Shown: in pieces, positions 16,300 through 24,967 of the stretch | How positions within the stretch are numbered: the first letter of the stretch is position 1 | Layout: each line of letters opens with the position of its first letter | NCBI GenBank assembly: GCA_028284765.1 | Contig: JANQRA010000006.1 | Location: 53,514 to 117,513, forward strand | Source of the DNA: Acidimicrobiia bacterium | Lineage (GTDB): Bacteria > Actinomycetota > Acidimicrobiia > Spongiisociales > ZC4RG35 | Length of the DNA: 64,000 bases | Reading direction: 5' to 3' | Position numbers and translations under genes: made by a program | The notes under the pieces: generated by a model | The model's database searches: none | What the model was told of the DNA's origin: nothing | The model's input: only the letters and a program-made list of their open reading frames with translations

Positions 16300-17001
16300 T
16301 CAGTCAGTTCCTGCTGCACTGAATCTCTCCAGGACATCGAGCTGCCAGGCCTCGGACACGCCGAAGCTGGACGCCTGGATGTAGATGACATGGACATCTC
16401 CGTGGCCTTCTTGGTCAACTATCAGAGTGCGATCCGGCGCTGTGAGGAAGATCGAATGGGGCTCCATGACGATCCTCGTCTTCATACCGTCCAGGAGGTC
16501 GCCCGACTCGTCGAGGATCGATTTGATTCGCCGCCAGGTGGCCGTCCGGTCTGAGGTTTGCGGATAGGCAGCCTTCGCAGTCCTGGTTTTGGTTTGTGCG
16601 TCCTCCAGAGCGAACTTCATCGAAGCCATGAACAGCGTCCAACCGCGCTGCATATCGCCGTAGAAGCCCTCCCAGTCCTCGATGCCGTCATCGGGCATCG
16701 AGTGGATCAGGCGAAGGTGGGTGGTCGCCCCGTCCGACTCCAATACCCACTCTTCGGTGCCCACCTCGTGCTCGGATTCGTAGACGATGACCAGCCTCTT
16801 GAAGGGTTCGATCTTGGAAACCTTGCCCGTCATTTCGACGGTCCCCGCCCAACCGATCGTTCGTGAACCACCTACCTCGAGGTCGATCGAAGCCTCGGTG
16901 CCGAACCACGTAGCCAGGCCTTCGGCAGTGGTCAACATCTCCCAGACTTGTTCCGGAGTGGCTGACACCTTGATCTCGAACTTCTGGTGTCGCATGGTCA
17001 T
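16300..17001 (-). CDS. SRPBCC (AHSA1-like) domain protein
   Basis: 233 residues. The N-terminal half (about 4-140) has the START/SRPBCC pattern FEIKVSATPEQVWEMLTTAEG and the helix-ending GWTLFMASMKFAL, typical of Aha1-like ligand-binding proteins that accompany ArsR regulators. The C-terminal part (about 145-233) resembles a shortened second module. The ATG overlaps the regulator stop by four bases (ATGA), so it is translated with it. The operon order is VOC, regulator, SRPBCC. A role in binding or modifying a hydrophobic compound sensed by the system is an inference. Confidence 0.82.
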   Translation of the reverse strand: MTMRHQKFEIKVSATPEQVWEMLTTAEGLATWFGTEASIDLEVGGSRTIGWAGTVEMTGKVSKIEPFKRLVIVYESEHEVGTEEWVLESDGATTHLRLIHSMPDDGIEDWEGFYGDMQRGWTLFMASMKFALEDAQTKTRTAKAAYPQTSDRTATWRRIKSILDESGDLLDGMKTRIVMEPHSIFLTAPDRTLIVDQEGHGDVHVIYIQASSFGVSEAWQLDVLERFSAAGTD

Positions 17002-17558
17002 TGCTTGCCGCCCTCCTTCTCCGGCAGGGCGAACCCGGCAAGCCGAAACTCGACGCCGCCAGGCTCGTTGTAGCTGGCAATCACGTTGGAGATGTCCTCG
17101 ATCAAGCGTCTGAGGTCGGACGGTGACTTCACCGAAACTCGAGTGTCGAAGGTAGCGGTAGCTAGGCGCGATCCGGTAGAAGATGCCTCGTTCGACACTT
17201 CGGCCACCTGGCGGATGACGTCGGCAGCAACACTCACTACACCCGTCACGCTTGCTGTTTCTCGCTCATCGAGGTCGAGATCAGCAAAAACCGTCGGACT
17301 GACAATCACGGCAGCGGTGGTTCTTTGCATGATTCGCTCAGCGAGCCCACGCCGCTGTCTGATCGAAGCCAGCTCGACCAGCCCCATGTCCTCCAGCGCC
17401 CTGAGGTGATAGTTGATGCGCTGGCGTGTGGTGCCGATCAGCTGGGCCAACCCCGTCGCCGAGTTCGGCTCGTCCAGGCTGTCCATGATCTGTCTTCTGA
17501 TTCCTGTGAGTTTCCCGACGACCTCGTCGGCATCGGACAGCAGAGAAACCGCCGGCAT
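16998..17558 (-). CDS. ArsR-type winged-helix transcriptional regulator
   Basis: 186 residues with a winged helix at about 15-80: LTGIRRQIMDSLDEPNSATG, then LIGTTRQRINYHLRALEDMG as helix-turn-helix. It lacks an obvious metal-binding cysteine motif. The C-terminal half (about 85-186) is an unassigned ligand or dimerisation domain. The start codon overlaps the stop of the VOC gene (TAATG). The perfect palindrome upstream of the operon at 18002-18021 is the likely binding site, giving autoregulation; this is inference. Confidence 0.85.
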   Translation of the reverse strand: MPAVSLLSDADEVVGKLTGIRRQIMDSLDEPNSATGLAQLIGTTRQRINYHLRALEDMGLVELASIRQRRGLAERIMQRTTAAVIVSPTVFADLDLDERETASVTGVVSVAADVIRQVAEVSNEASSTGSRLATATFDTRVSVKSPSDLRRLIEDISNVIASYNEPGGVEFRLAGFALPEKEGGKQ

Positions 17559-17986
17559 TAGAAGAACTGGTCGATCAGGATCGAGTTGCCGTCCGGATCA
17601 ACGAGTGTGAATGAGGCGGCGCCTTCGGTTGCTTCTTCGGCGATAGGTTCGTTGACCTCGACTCCTTCGTCTTGCAGTCTGGACTGCACGTCGCGGATGT
17701 CGGTGTACTTCTCGATCCGTTCCATCCTGTTGGTCAGGCCGGGATTGAAGGTGAGGATGTTGCCCTCGAACATGCCTTTGAAGATGCCGACAACGGTCTC
17801 TCCATTTACGAGGATCTGATAGCCGTGTTCCTCGGAGCCTCCGGTGACTTCGAACCCGAGCTTCTCGTAGAAGCGGCGTGACTTCTCGAGGTCTTCGACA
17901 CTCAGCGAGATCGAGAAGGCGCCGAGCTCCAAGTTGCCTGGGCGACTCGGATCGGATTGGGGGACAGTTGGTAGTGAGTCGAACAT
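17558..17986 (-). CDS. VOC family (glyoxalase/bleomycin-resistance fold) protein
   Basis: 142 residues from the ATG at 17986. The single VOC module pair shows [22 protein letters not shown] and ends with the strand [17 protein letters not shown] proteins bind divalent metal and act as lyases, dioxygenases, isomerases or drug binders; the metal ligands here cannot be assigned confidently. The start is supported by a promoter: TTGACA (18021-18016), 17-base spacer, GACGAT (17998-17993), then six bases to the ATG, a leaderless arrangement. Earlier in-frame starts at 18013 (TTG) and 17989 (GTG) are less likely. Confidence 0.85.
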   Translation of the reverse strand: MFDSLPTVPQSDPSRPGNLELGAFSISLSVEDLEKSRRFYEKLGFEVTGGSEEHGYQILVNGETVVGIFKGMFEGNILTFNPGLTNRMERIEKYTDIRDVQSRLQDEGVEVNEPIAEEATEGAASFTLVDPDGNSILIDQFF

Positions 17987-17992
17987 CACCCG

Positions 17993-18021
17993 ATCGTCGT
18001 ATTGACAAATCAATTTGTCAA
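17993..18021 (-). promoter_or_regulatory. Promoter with overlapping palindromic operator of the VOC-ArsR-SRPBCC operon
   Basis: On the minus strand TTGACA and GACGAT are 17 bases apart. The 20-base sequence 18002-18021 is a perfect inverted repeat, TTGACAAA then four bases then TTTGTCAA, covering the -35 and most of the spacer. A repressor bound there would block RNA polymerase. The adjacent winged-helix regulator is the natural candidate. Confidence 0.75.
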
Positions 18022-18076
18022 ATAGTGCGAGGAAACGGGGTTCTATCGAGCGACAGAATGTGAGAGAGAAACTGGT

Positions 18077-19534
18077 TCAGCTGCGACGTTTGGCGAGTCG
18101 TTCCGCGCGCAGCGACGAGCGCATTCGAAAGGCACTAACCATGCCCAGCGAGGACATCCCCACTCCGACGGCCACCGCAGCAGCGAAACCTGACTGAACC
18201 GCTTCGGCGGCTCCGGGTGGAGCGACCGCGTCGCGAGATCCGATCAACTCTCTAACGAGTTCAACGTCGCCGAGCTGAGCGGTGACGACGAATAGAAGAA
18301 CTGCACCTCCGATGGCAGCCCCAAAGGTGAAACCTTGGTTGCGTGCGAAGAGGTGGGCGGCGCTGGCGCGTCCCATTTGAGCATCCGGTGTGACCGCTTG
18401 GTTCATGGTCAGTGCTGCGTTTGTGCTCAATCCCACTCCCACTCCCGCAGTGAAGAACATCGTGAATGACAGAGCCAACGAGACATCGAGTGTCACGAGG
18501 AGCCAGGCCGCAACCAGCGCCGGGATGTTCACCACGAACCCAATGAGGATGATCCAGGATTCAGAGTGACGGTCGGCGAGACGGCTGGCGATCGTCGCAC
18601 CTGTCGTCCACCCAACCGTGAGGGGAAGTACCGACCAGGCCGTCAAGGCGGCCGACCCCTCAAGACCAGCCCTGACATACAAGGGTATGTACGAGTTCAT
18701 CGCAAAAGTCCCGGTGAGCATGAGCGCGGTCGAAAGAGCGAGGCCTCGATAGGGCTGGGGCACGAGATGCTTCAGTCGGACGATCGGCGCCTCGGCTCGT
18801 CGAGCGTGCCACACGTACAGGCCGATACCCCCTGCTGCCGCTCCCAGCCAGAGCACGGATTCGACGGAAAGCGCATCGACGGCAAATAGCGTCGCGATTG
18901 TCACCAAAGCGATCAGCGCAATACCCCTGAAGTCGAATCCGATCGACTTGTCACCGAGCGGCCCGGGCAAGACCTTCCAACCCGCAATGAGTGCTAGCAG
19001 GCCAAGTGGGAGATTCACGAAGAGGATCCACTCCCAGGAGAGGAACGTGAGGATCAATGCAGCGATCGCTGGCCCAGCGACACCCATGACACCCCACACC
19101 GTTGCATTGGCCGCAAATGCCCGGCTTATGAGGTGCTGGGGGAAGACGAGGGATATTGCTGCGGTACCGGTGGAGAGGATCAAGCCGGCACCGACTCCTT
19201 GAAGGACGCGGAGGGCTACGAGGATCGGCATCGAGGGCGCAAAGCCAGCCAGAAATCCCATCGACGCAAAGATCGAAACAGCGATCTTGAACATTCTCGA
19301 GGCACCAACGCCGTCGATGAACGGTCCCGCTGCAACGGTGGCGAGAGTCGACGTGACGAGGAATGCCGTGATCACCCAGGGGAGGAGAGCTACATCTCCG
19401 AGGTCGCCGGCGATGTCCGGGAGGGCGGCGGCGAGGCCCAGCGCCTGGAAGGAGGCGAGAGCCGCAGTTGCAAAGATCGCTATCGAGGCCGGAAGGAGTT
19501 CTTTGGATAGAACACTCGTTGGCCTCTGACTCAT
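18077..19534 (-). CDS. MFS transporter, DHA2-like (14 TM)
   Basis: 485 residues starting MSQRPTSVLSKELL. About fourteen hydrophobic helices; the DHA2-type signature region VLQGVGAGLILSTGTAAISL follows the loop between TM helices 4 and 5. This family exports drugs or metabolites with proton antiport. The start at 19534 follows TACGCT (19546-19541) by six bases, again a leaderless layout; codons upstream of it belong to the divergent lipoprotein region. Substrate unknown. The C-terminus is basic (RMRSSLRAERLAKRRS). Confidence 0.9.
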   Translation of the reverse strand: MSQRPTSVLSKELLPASIAIFATAALASFQALGLAAALPDIAGDLGDVALLPWVITAFLVTSTLATVAAGPFIDGVGASRMFKIAVSIFASMGFLAGFAPSMPILVALRVLQGVGAGLILSTGTAAISLVFPQHLISRAFAANATVWGVMGVAGPAIAALILTFLSWEWILFVNLPLGLLALIAGWKVLPGPLGDKSIGFDFRGIALIALVTIATLFAVDALSVESVLWLGAAAGGIGLYVWHARRAEAPIVRLKHLVPQPYRGLALSTALMLTGTFAMNSYIPLYVRAGLEGSAALTAWSVLPLTVGWTTGATIASRLADRHSESWIILIGFVVNIPALVAAWLLVTLDVSLALSFTMFFTAGVGVGLSTNAALTMNQAVTPDAQMGRASAAHLFARNQGFTFGAAIGGAVLLFVVTAQLGDVELVRELIGSRDAVAPPGAAEAVQSGFAAAVAVGVGMSSLGMVSAFRMRSSLRAERLAKRRS

Positions 19535-19540
19535 CGGTGC

Positions 19541-19546
19541 AGCGTA
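19541..19546 (-). promoter_or_regulatory. -10 box for the MFS gene (leaderless)
   Basis: TACGCT on the minus strand lies six bases before the ATG at 19534; no ribosome binding site is present. It is inside the 68-base divergent gap shared with the lipoprotein gene at 19603. Confidence 0.45.
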
Positions 19547-19602
19547 TGCCAACGCGCGAAGATCGTGAAGTTGAAAGATGGGGTGCCGATACTCTGATCT
19601 AT

Positions 19603-20388
19603 ATGCGTGTTCGTGTGGCCCTCCTCGTTGCCGTTGCCTTTCTTGTTGCCGCCTGCTCCCCTGATGAAGCGGGTGACACATCCACTTCCACGGCGGAAAC
19701 GTCGACCACATCCACGCATGCAACGACAACGACGTCGACAACACTGGCCCCGACCACTACGACTAGCACCGCCGCAACTACCACCACGACGCTTGCCGCG
19801 ACGACCACCACCGTTGCTTCAACCACGACAACGGCTGCTGATCTCGAAGTCGAACTATCGGATGAAGGGATTCAGGCCGGCCCGGATTGGCTCCCGTTTG
19901 GTCATGACGATGATGATCTTGTCGCCAAACTGAGTGCGATTCTTGGGCCTCCAGCCTTCGACTCTGGTTGGCTCGACTCGCAAACCGATGGATGGCAACA
20001 GTTCGGCGTTTGTCCCGATCCCAACGTTCGCGGTGTCAGTTGGGATGTTGGAGGCGCCGACGGTTCGCTGCTCACTCTCTTCACTGACGCTGACTCCGAT
20101 TTCTGGACAGGAGGCGTTCAGCACTTCTTTGCCTTCAGTCACGGCGGCTCATCCGACCCGGGGAATCCGACGACCACCGAAGGGATCGGGATCGGATCAT
20201 CGCTAGGGGATCTGAAGGCGGCCTACGACCCGGCGAAGCTCGTCATTGAGGAAGCGTGGTTCGACCCAGCCCAGGGCGCTTGGTCGTACGACGCTCAGGA
20301 CTGGACTGGGCTTTGGGGATTTGCAACCGGTCAGACCGATGCGCATGCGGTCACATCGATCAATGGCGGCCGCGGTTGCGGCGAATGA
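19603..20388 (+). CDS. Thr-rich-linker lipoprotein, function unknown
   Basis: 261 residues. Signal peptide with lipobox LVAAC (cysteine at residue 18), then about 60 residues almost entirely Thr, Ser and Ala, then a globular domain (about 85-261) with four cysteines, including CPDP and GRGCGE. The domain begins DEGIQAGPDWLPFGHDDDD, a style seen in hypothetical actinobacterial lipoproteins; no family is recognised. TACTCT at 19590-19595 lies seven bases before the ATG, a probable leaderless -10. It ends one base from the convergent Lon gene. Confidence 0.72.
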   Translation: MRVRVALLVAVAFLVAACSPDEAGDTSTSTAETSTTSTHATTTTSTTLAPTTTTSTAATTTTTLAATTTTVASTTTTAADLEVELSDEGIQAGPDWLPFGHDDDDLVAKLSAILGPPAFDSGWLDSQTDGWQQFGVCPDPNVRGVSWDVGGADGSLLTLFTDADSDFWTGGVQHFFAFSHGGSSDPGNPTTTEGIGIGSSLGDLKAAYDPAKLVIEEAWFDPAQGAWSYDAQDWTGLWGFATGQTDAHAVTSINGGRGCGE

Positions 20389-20389
20389 T

Positions 20390-22684
20390 CTAGTTCAGCG
20401 CTGCTGAAAGCACATCCGCCGCAGTGTCGGCAATGTGGAACTCGATGTCCTGGCGCACCTGTTCAGGCACGTCGTCGATGTCCTGCTCGTTACGTCTTGG
20501 CAGGATCACCTCCGTCAGTCCCGCTCTGTGGGCAGCTAGCACCTTCTGCTTGACGCCACCTATAGGCAATACCTTGCCTTGGAGCGTTATCTCGCCGGTC
20601 ATCGCGATCGTGTCTTTCACCTTGCGTTCCGAGAGCAAGGAGACCAAAGACGTGAGCATCGTGATCCCGGCAGAGGGGCCGTCTTTCGGGATTGCTCCCG
20701 CAGGCACGTGCAGGTGGTAGCGACCTGAGTCCAGCTTCTCCGGGTCGATACCGAGTTCCCCAGCGTGGGCCTCGACGTAGGAGAGGGCGATCTGGGCTGA
20801 TTCCTTCATCACGTCGCCCAGTTGACCGGTGAGTGTCAGTCCACGTTCCCCGTCCATCTGCGTCGCCTCGATGAACAGCACATCGCCACCGGCACCGGTG
20901 ACGGCCAAGCCCGTGGCAACACCCGGGACGTCGGTCCGGTCGGATGCTTCGTCCTTCCAAACCCTCGGTTTGCCCAGATACTCGCGAAGCTCGTCGCTGC
21001 CGATCTTGACCACGTCAGGAGCGTCGCTTGAAGCGATCTTGGTCGCCACCTTGCGGGTTAGCTTTCCCAACTCCCTTTCGAGTGAACGCACGCCCGCTTC
21101 CCGGGTATAGCGATCGACGATCGAGGCCAACGCCTCTTCGTCTACCTCCAACTCCTCGGGTTCGAGACCGGCGTTGAGTAGCTGCCGGGGGAGTAGGTGG
21201 TCTCTGGCGATTTCCACCTTCTCCGCGTCGGTGTAGCCGTCGATGCGAATGACTTCGGTCCGGTCGAGCGAAGGCGCGGGGATGGTCTCGAGCACGTTCG
21301 CGGTGGCCACGAACAGGACCTCGCTCAGGTTCAGGTCGACCTCGAGGTAGTGATCTCGGAAGGTGTGATTCTGAGCGGGGTCGAGGACCTCGAGCAAGGC
21401 TGAGGAGGGGTCGCCACGCCAATCGGCACCCACCTTGTCCATCTCATCCAGGAGAAAGACGGGGTTCATCGTTCCTGCCTCAGTGAGAGCTCGAGCGATG
21501 CGGCCCGGCCGGGCGCCGACGTAAGTGCGCCGATGTCCTCGAATCTCCGCTTCGTCACGAACACCACCCAGTGCGACGCGCACGAACTCACGTCCCAGTG
21601 CCTTGGCCACAGACTCGCCCAGAGATGTCTTGCCGACTCCGGGTGGGCCGACGAGGAGCAAGATTGCCCCTGTGTCCCGGTCTGAATCCGACTCCAAGCC
21701 TCTTTCCTTGCGGAGTTTGCGGACCGCGAGATGCTCGACGATTCGTTCTTTCACGTCGTGCAGACCGGTGTGATCTGCATCAAGCACCGTCCAGGCCTCG
21801 TCGAGATCCAGCCGGTCGTCTGTCTTCGTCCCCCAGGGAATGTCGAACATGGTGTCCAGCCAGGTGCGGATCCAAGAATGCTCAGGTGACTGCTCGCTCA
21901 TCCGCTCCAGCCGGTCGATCTCTTTGGAGATGGCTTCGGCAACAGCCTCTGGGAAGCCGCCCTCGTCGAGTTTCGTCCTGTACTCGGAGGAGACATCACC
22001 TTCCTCGCCCAGCTCCTTCTTGATCGCTTCGAGCTGCTGCCGGAGGATGTACTCCTTCTGGCTCTTCTCGATTTGCTCGCTGGCGTCGTCTCGAACCTTC
22101 CGTCGGAGCTCCTGATCGGCCAGCACCTCTCGCATCCAGCCCAGCAGTAGGCCGAGTCGGTGTCGGATGTCGAGAGCTTCGAGCAGCTCGATCTTCTGCT
22201 CGAGGCTGAGGTCGGGGGAATAGACGGCAAGGTCGGCCAGCTGCGCCGGGCTGTCCATGGCGAGCAATCGCTCGGCAACACGACCCAGACCGCGATTCTC
22301 TAGTACCGCGCTGACGACCGCTCGATAGTCGGCAACAAGCTCGTCGACTCCTTCGTCGATGAAGTCGACCTCGGGGAACTCTTCGGCCTCGACCCAGAGT
22401 GCACCGTTCTCGTCGGTCGAGCCGGCCCCAACGCGCGCCCGCGCCTGTCCGGTGACGACGATGTTGCCGTCATCGCCGCGTTCAACTGTCGAGATGGTTC
22501 CCACTGAGGCGTAGCTGCCTTTCAGTCGGGGAACGATGAGGACGGTTTGGTCTGATCTGGACGCGGCCTCAATGGCGGTCCGGCCTTCCTGACTTGCCAC
22601 CTGGATGGTGACCGTCATGTTGGGGAACACGACACCGTTGTGGATGGGAAGTACGGGAAGGGTGAGCTGTGTGGTTTCTGGCAT
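20390..22684 (-). CDS. lon: ATP-dependent Lon protease
   Basis: 764 residues, full length. N-terminal substrate-binding LAN domain (about 7-195), coiled helical region (200-285), AAA+ module with Walker A GPPGVGKT at 346-353 and Walker B LLDEMDK at 411-417, and C-terminal protease domain with catalytic Ser671 (PKDGPSAG) and Lys714, 43 residues apart as in characterised LonA. It degrades misfolded and regulatory proteins in the cytosol. An AAGGA site lies nine bases before the ATG. The 77-base upstream gap contains a degenerate HspR-like element (22747-22767), noted separately. Confidence 0.97.
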   Translation of the reverse strand: MPETTQLTLPVLPIHNGVVFPNMTVTIQVASQEGRTAIEAASRSDQTVLIVPRLKGSYASVGTISTVERGDDGNIVVTGQARARVGAGSTDENGALWVEAEEFPEVDFIDEGVDELVADYRAVVSAVLENRGLGRVAERLLAMDSPAQLADLAVYSPDLSLEQKIELLEALDIRHRLGLLLGWMREVLADQELRRKVRDDASEQIEKSQKEYILRQQLEAIKKELGEEGDVSSEYRTKLDEGGFPEAVAEAISKEIDRLERMSEQSPEHSWIRTWLDTMFDIPWGTKTDDRLDLDEAWTVLDADHTGLHDVKERIVEHLAVRKLRKERGLESDSDRDTGAILLLVGPPGVGKTSLGESVAKALGREFVRVALGGVRDEAEIRGHRRTYVGARPGRIARALTEAGTMNPVFLLDEMDKVGADWRGDPSSALLEVLDPAQNHTFRDHYLEVDLNLSEVLFVATANVLETIPAPSLDRTEVIRIDGYTDAEKVEIARDHLLPRQLLNAGLEPEELEVDEEALASIVDRYTREAGVRSLERELGKLTRKVATKIASSDAPDVVKIGSDELREYLGKPRVWKDEASDRTDVPGVATGLAVTGAGGDVLFIEATQMDGERGLTLTGQLGDVMKESAQIALSYVEAHAGELGIDPEKLDSGRYHLHVPAGAIPKDGPSAGITMLTSLVSLLSERKVKDTIAMTGEITLQGKVLPIGGVKQKVLAAHRAGLTEVILPRRNEQDIDDVPEQVRQDIEFHIADTAADVLSAALN

Positions 22685-22761
22685 CTGGTGGATCCTTAAG
22701 GTGATTGAGTTGTTGGCAACCGATCTATCAAGCCCAGTATTCCAAATTTGAGTGAGTATGA

Positions 22762-23799
22762 CTAAGAAACTGGGATGGTCACAGAGAAAACAGCCCCACC
22801 GGCCTTGCCGTTTGCGGCTTTCAGCTCTCCACCATGGGCTTCGACCAGGTCTCGTGAGATTGAGAGCCCGAGTCCGGTGCCGGAAGAGTCAGAGGCACGA
22901 ACGAAACGCTCGAAGATTCGCTCCAACTCGTCTTCGGGTATCCCGGGTCCGCTGTCAACGACCTTCAAGGCCACGTCTTGTCCGTTGTGGACGATGACAA
23001 CTTCGAGACGACCACCATCCTGCATTTGGGCAAGTGCATTTCGCACGAGATTCGAGACGACTTGCTGGAGCCGGACAGGGTCGATCTCAACTTCCGGCAT
23101 CTCGTCAGACCGGGCTAGGACAACTTCGACATCCTGTCGGTTTGCCTGCTCGGTGAAATTCGCCAACACGGATGCCACCAACCCGCCTATCTCGGTGGGC
23201 TCTTTCTCCAATCGGAGGGTTCCGGCCTCTGCCATCGACAACGTGCGCAGATCTTCCAAGAGACGCTCGATGAGCTCCACCTCGTCGACCACTTCTCCGA
23301 GCTGAGAGGGGTCGTGTAGTCCGTCGAGGACGGCCTCTATCTCGCCACGGATGACCGTCATTGGAGTTCTCAACTCATGGCCGATATCTGCGAGTAGGCG
23401 TCTTCGTCGTTGATCCTCGTCCTCAAGTCGTTCGGCCATCTTGTTGAACGAGTTGGCCACCTGGCTGAAGGGACCTCGGCGAGTGGTGTCCAATCGCGCC
23501 GAATGGTCGCCGTCGCCAAGACGGCGGGTGGCTTCGATCAGCTCTCCCAAAGGTGCCCAGGTTGTTCTGAAGAGCTGCCTCGCAATGAGTCCGAATCCAG
23601 CCAAGCCGACCGCTGTTGCCCCCACCACGAGCCACCTGTTGATTCCAGAGAAGGCGGCAAGACCCGTCGCAACGATCGCTCCACCGATCGCAGCGATGAA
23701 CACGAGGAGGAACAAGAAAATGGCGACTCTCCGGAAGAAGTGACGTCCCGGTCGATACCCAGATGGCGGCGGGCCCCACTCTTTTGATCGGCTACGCAT
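22762..23799 (-). CDS. Two-component sensor histidine kinase (HisKA type)
   Basis: 345 residues: two transmembrane helices (about 25-47 and 56-76), a HAMP-like linker, HisKA with phospho-acceptor H141 in GHELRTP, N-box NLVRNAL (250-256), G1 DSGPGIP (282-288) and G2 GTGLGLS. Almost no extracytoplasmic loop lies between the helices, so it probably senses the membrane or uses a partner protein. The start overlaps the response-regulator stop by eight bases. The membrane protein at 24491-24847 in the same operon is a candidate accessory sensor, by inference. Confidence 0.93.
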   Translation of the reverse strand: MRSRSKEWGPPPSGYRPGRHFFRRVAIFLFLLVFIAAIGGAIVATGLAAFSGINRWLVVGATAVGLAGFGLIARQLFRTTWAPLGELIEATRRLGDGDHSARLDTTRRGPFSQVANSFNKMAERLEDEDQRRRRLLADIGHELRTPMTVIRGEIEAVLDGLHDPSQLGEVVDEVELIERLLEDLRTLSMAEAGTLRLEKEPTEIGGLVASVLANFTEQANRQDVEVVLARSDEMPEVEIDPVRLQQVVSNLVRNALAQMQDGGRLEVVIVHNGQDVALKVVDSGPGIPEDELERIFERFVRASDSSGTGLGLSISRDLVEAHGGELKAANGKAGGAVFSVTIPVS

Positions 23800-24478
23800 C
23801 TTGGAACCGGTAGCCGACGCCGTAGACAGTCAAGATGTATCTCGGTTCCCGAGGGTCGGGTTCGAGCTTCTTGCGGAGGTTCTTGATGTGAGAGTCGATG
23901 GCCCGCTCGTAGGACTCGAATGACACACCTCTGATGCTGTCGAGGAGTTGGCTTCTCGTGAAGACCCTGCCCGGTTGCGAAGCCATGGTTTCCAGGAGGT
24001 CGAACTCAGTGGTGGTCACCTCGATGGCTTTCTCTCCGCTGCGAACGGTCCGGGTTATGCGGTCGATCACGAGCTCGCCGACGCGGACGACGTCTGACTG
24101 AACCTGCCCTTGGGTCCTGCGAAGAACGGCCTTGACCCTGGCCACAAGTTCGCGAGGGCTGAATGGCTTCACCACATAGTCGTCGGCTCCCAATTCGAGT
24201 CCGACGATTCGGTCCGTCTCCTCGCTCCTTGCCGTGAGCATCACGATCGGCGTTGATGATCGCTCTCTGATAGCCCGGGCGACGTCGAATCCGTCCATCC
24301 CGGGCAGTCCGAGGTCGAGTATCACCAGATCAGGTTGGGTGGATCTCGCCTCAGCGACTCCAGCTCGGCCGTCGCGGGCGATCGAGACGTCGAAGCCCGC
24401 CTCGCTGAGATACTCCTCCACGAGGCGGGCGATCTTCATCTCGTCTTCAACGATCAGAATTCTGGACATTGCCACCAT
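23792..24478 (-). CDS. OmpR/PhoB-family response regulator
   Basis: 228 residues. Receiver domain with acidic pocket (E11, D12), phospho-acceptor D55 (LVILDLGLPG) and a conserved lysine in VVKPFSP; C-terminal winged helix with the TTTEFDLLETMASQPGRVFTR and FESYERAIDSHIKNLRKKL segments that bind tandem DNA repeats. A second ATG at 24469 is an alternative start. It sits between a small membrane protein and the kinase in a three-gene operon. Targets unknown. Confidence 0.93.
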   Translation of the reverse strand: MVAMSRILIVEDEMKIARLVEEYLSEAGFDVSIARDGRAGVAEARSTQPDLVILDLGLPGMDGFDVARAIRERSSTPIVMLTARSEETDRIVGLELGADDYVVKPFSPRELVARVKAVLRRTQGQVQSDVVRVGELVIDRITRTVRSGEKAIEVTTTEFDLLETMASQPGRVFTRSQLLDSIRGVSFESYERAIDSHIKNLRKKLEPDPREPRYILTVYGVGYRFQDA

Positions 24479-24490
24479 TCTGGCCGTGAG

Positions 24491-24847
24491 TCAGACCAGA
24501 TCGGGGCCCGAACTCGATCTGGGCTCGTTCTGGGAGTGGTGCTGTTTCTCGTGCCAGTCGTGTAGGCGGCGCTCCATCGGTGATCCTTCACCATGATTCC
24601 AGGCAGCACCTCGCCTCCAACGACGGAAGAAGAACAACTTGCTCACCATCGAGAAGAGAAAGAGCAGGAACAAGAAGCCGAAGAACAGGCCAAAGCCACT
24701 GAACCCTGGTTGGTTCACGATCACCTCGGTTGCTGTCTCGGCGAGGCCCGATCGATATCCGGCCTGATAGACCGACCACCCGGCGGCTCCAAGCCCTCCG
24801 AAAAGGAGGAGCGTGCCGAGAATTGGACCAATAACACTACGTCTCAC
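24491..24847 (-). CDS. Small two-helix membrane protein in two-component operon
   Basis: 118 residues from a GTG with an AAAGGAG site five bases upstream. Helices at about 8-28 and 50-72 are followed by a basic cytoplasmic tail (FFRRWRRGAAWNHGEGSPMERRLHDWHEKQH), rich in His, Arg and Glu. The tail pattern, with a short amphipathic helix near the end, recalls SHOCT-like or envelope-stress accessory proteins, but I cannot place it in a family. It is the first gene of the operon with the response regulator and kinase, so it may modulate the kinase or be its main target. Confidence 0.7.
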   Translation of the reverse strand: MRRSVIGPILGTLLLFGGLGAAGWSVYQAGYRSGLAETATEVIVNQPGFSGFGLFFGFLFLLFLFSMVSKLFFFRRWRRGAAWNHGEGSPMERRLHDWHEKQHHSQNEPRSSSGPDLV

Positions 24848-24967
24848 TTGAACTCCTTTGTTTGGGAGACAAGTGCATCGTCCGCGACGAATGTGGAGAA
24901 ATCATGGTCCTCAGATGGAGAGGCCGAGTCGGGGACGAAAAGCCGGTCGAATAGTGTTGAAGTGGTC

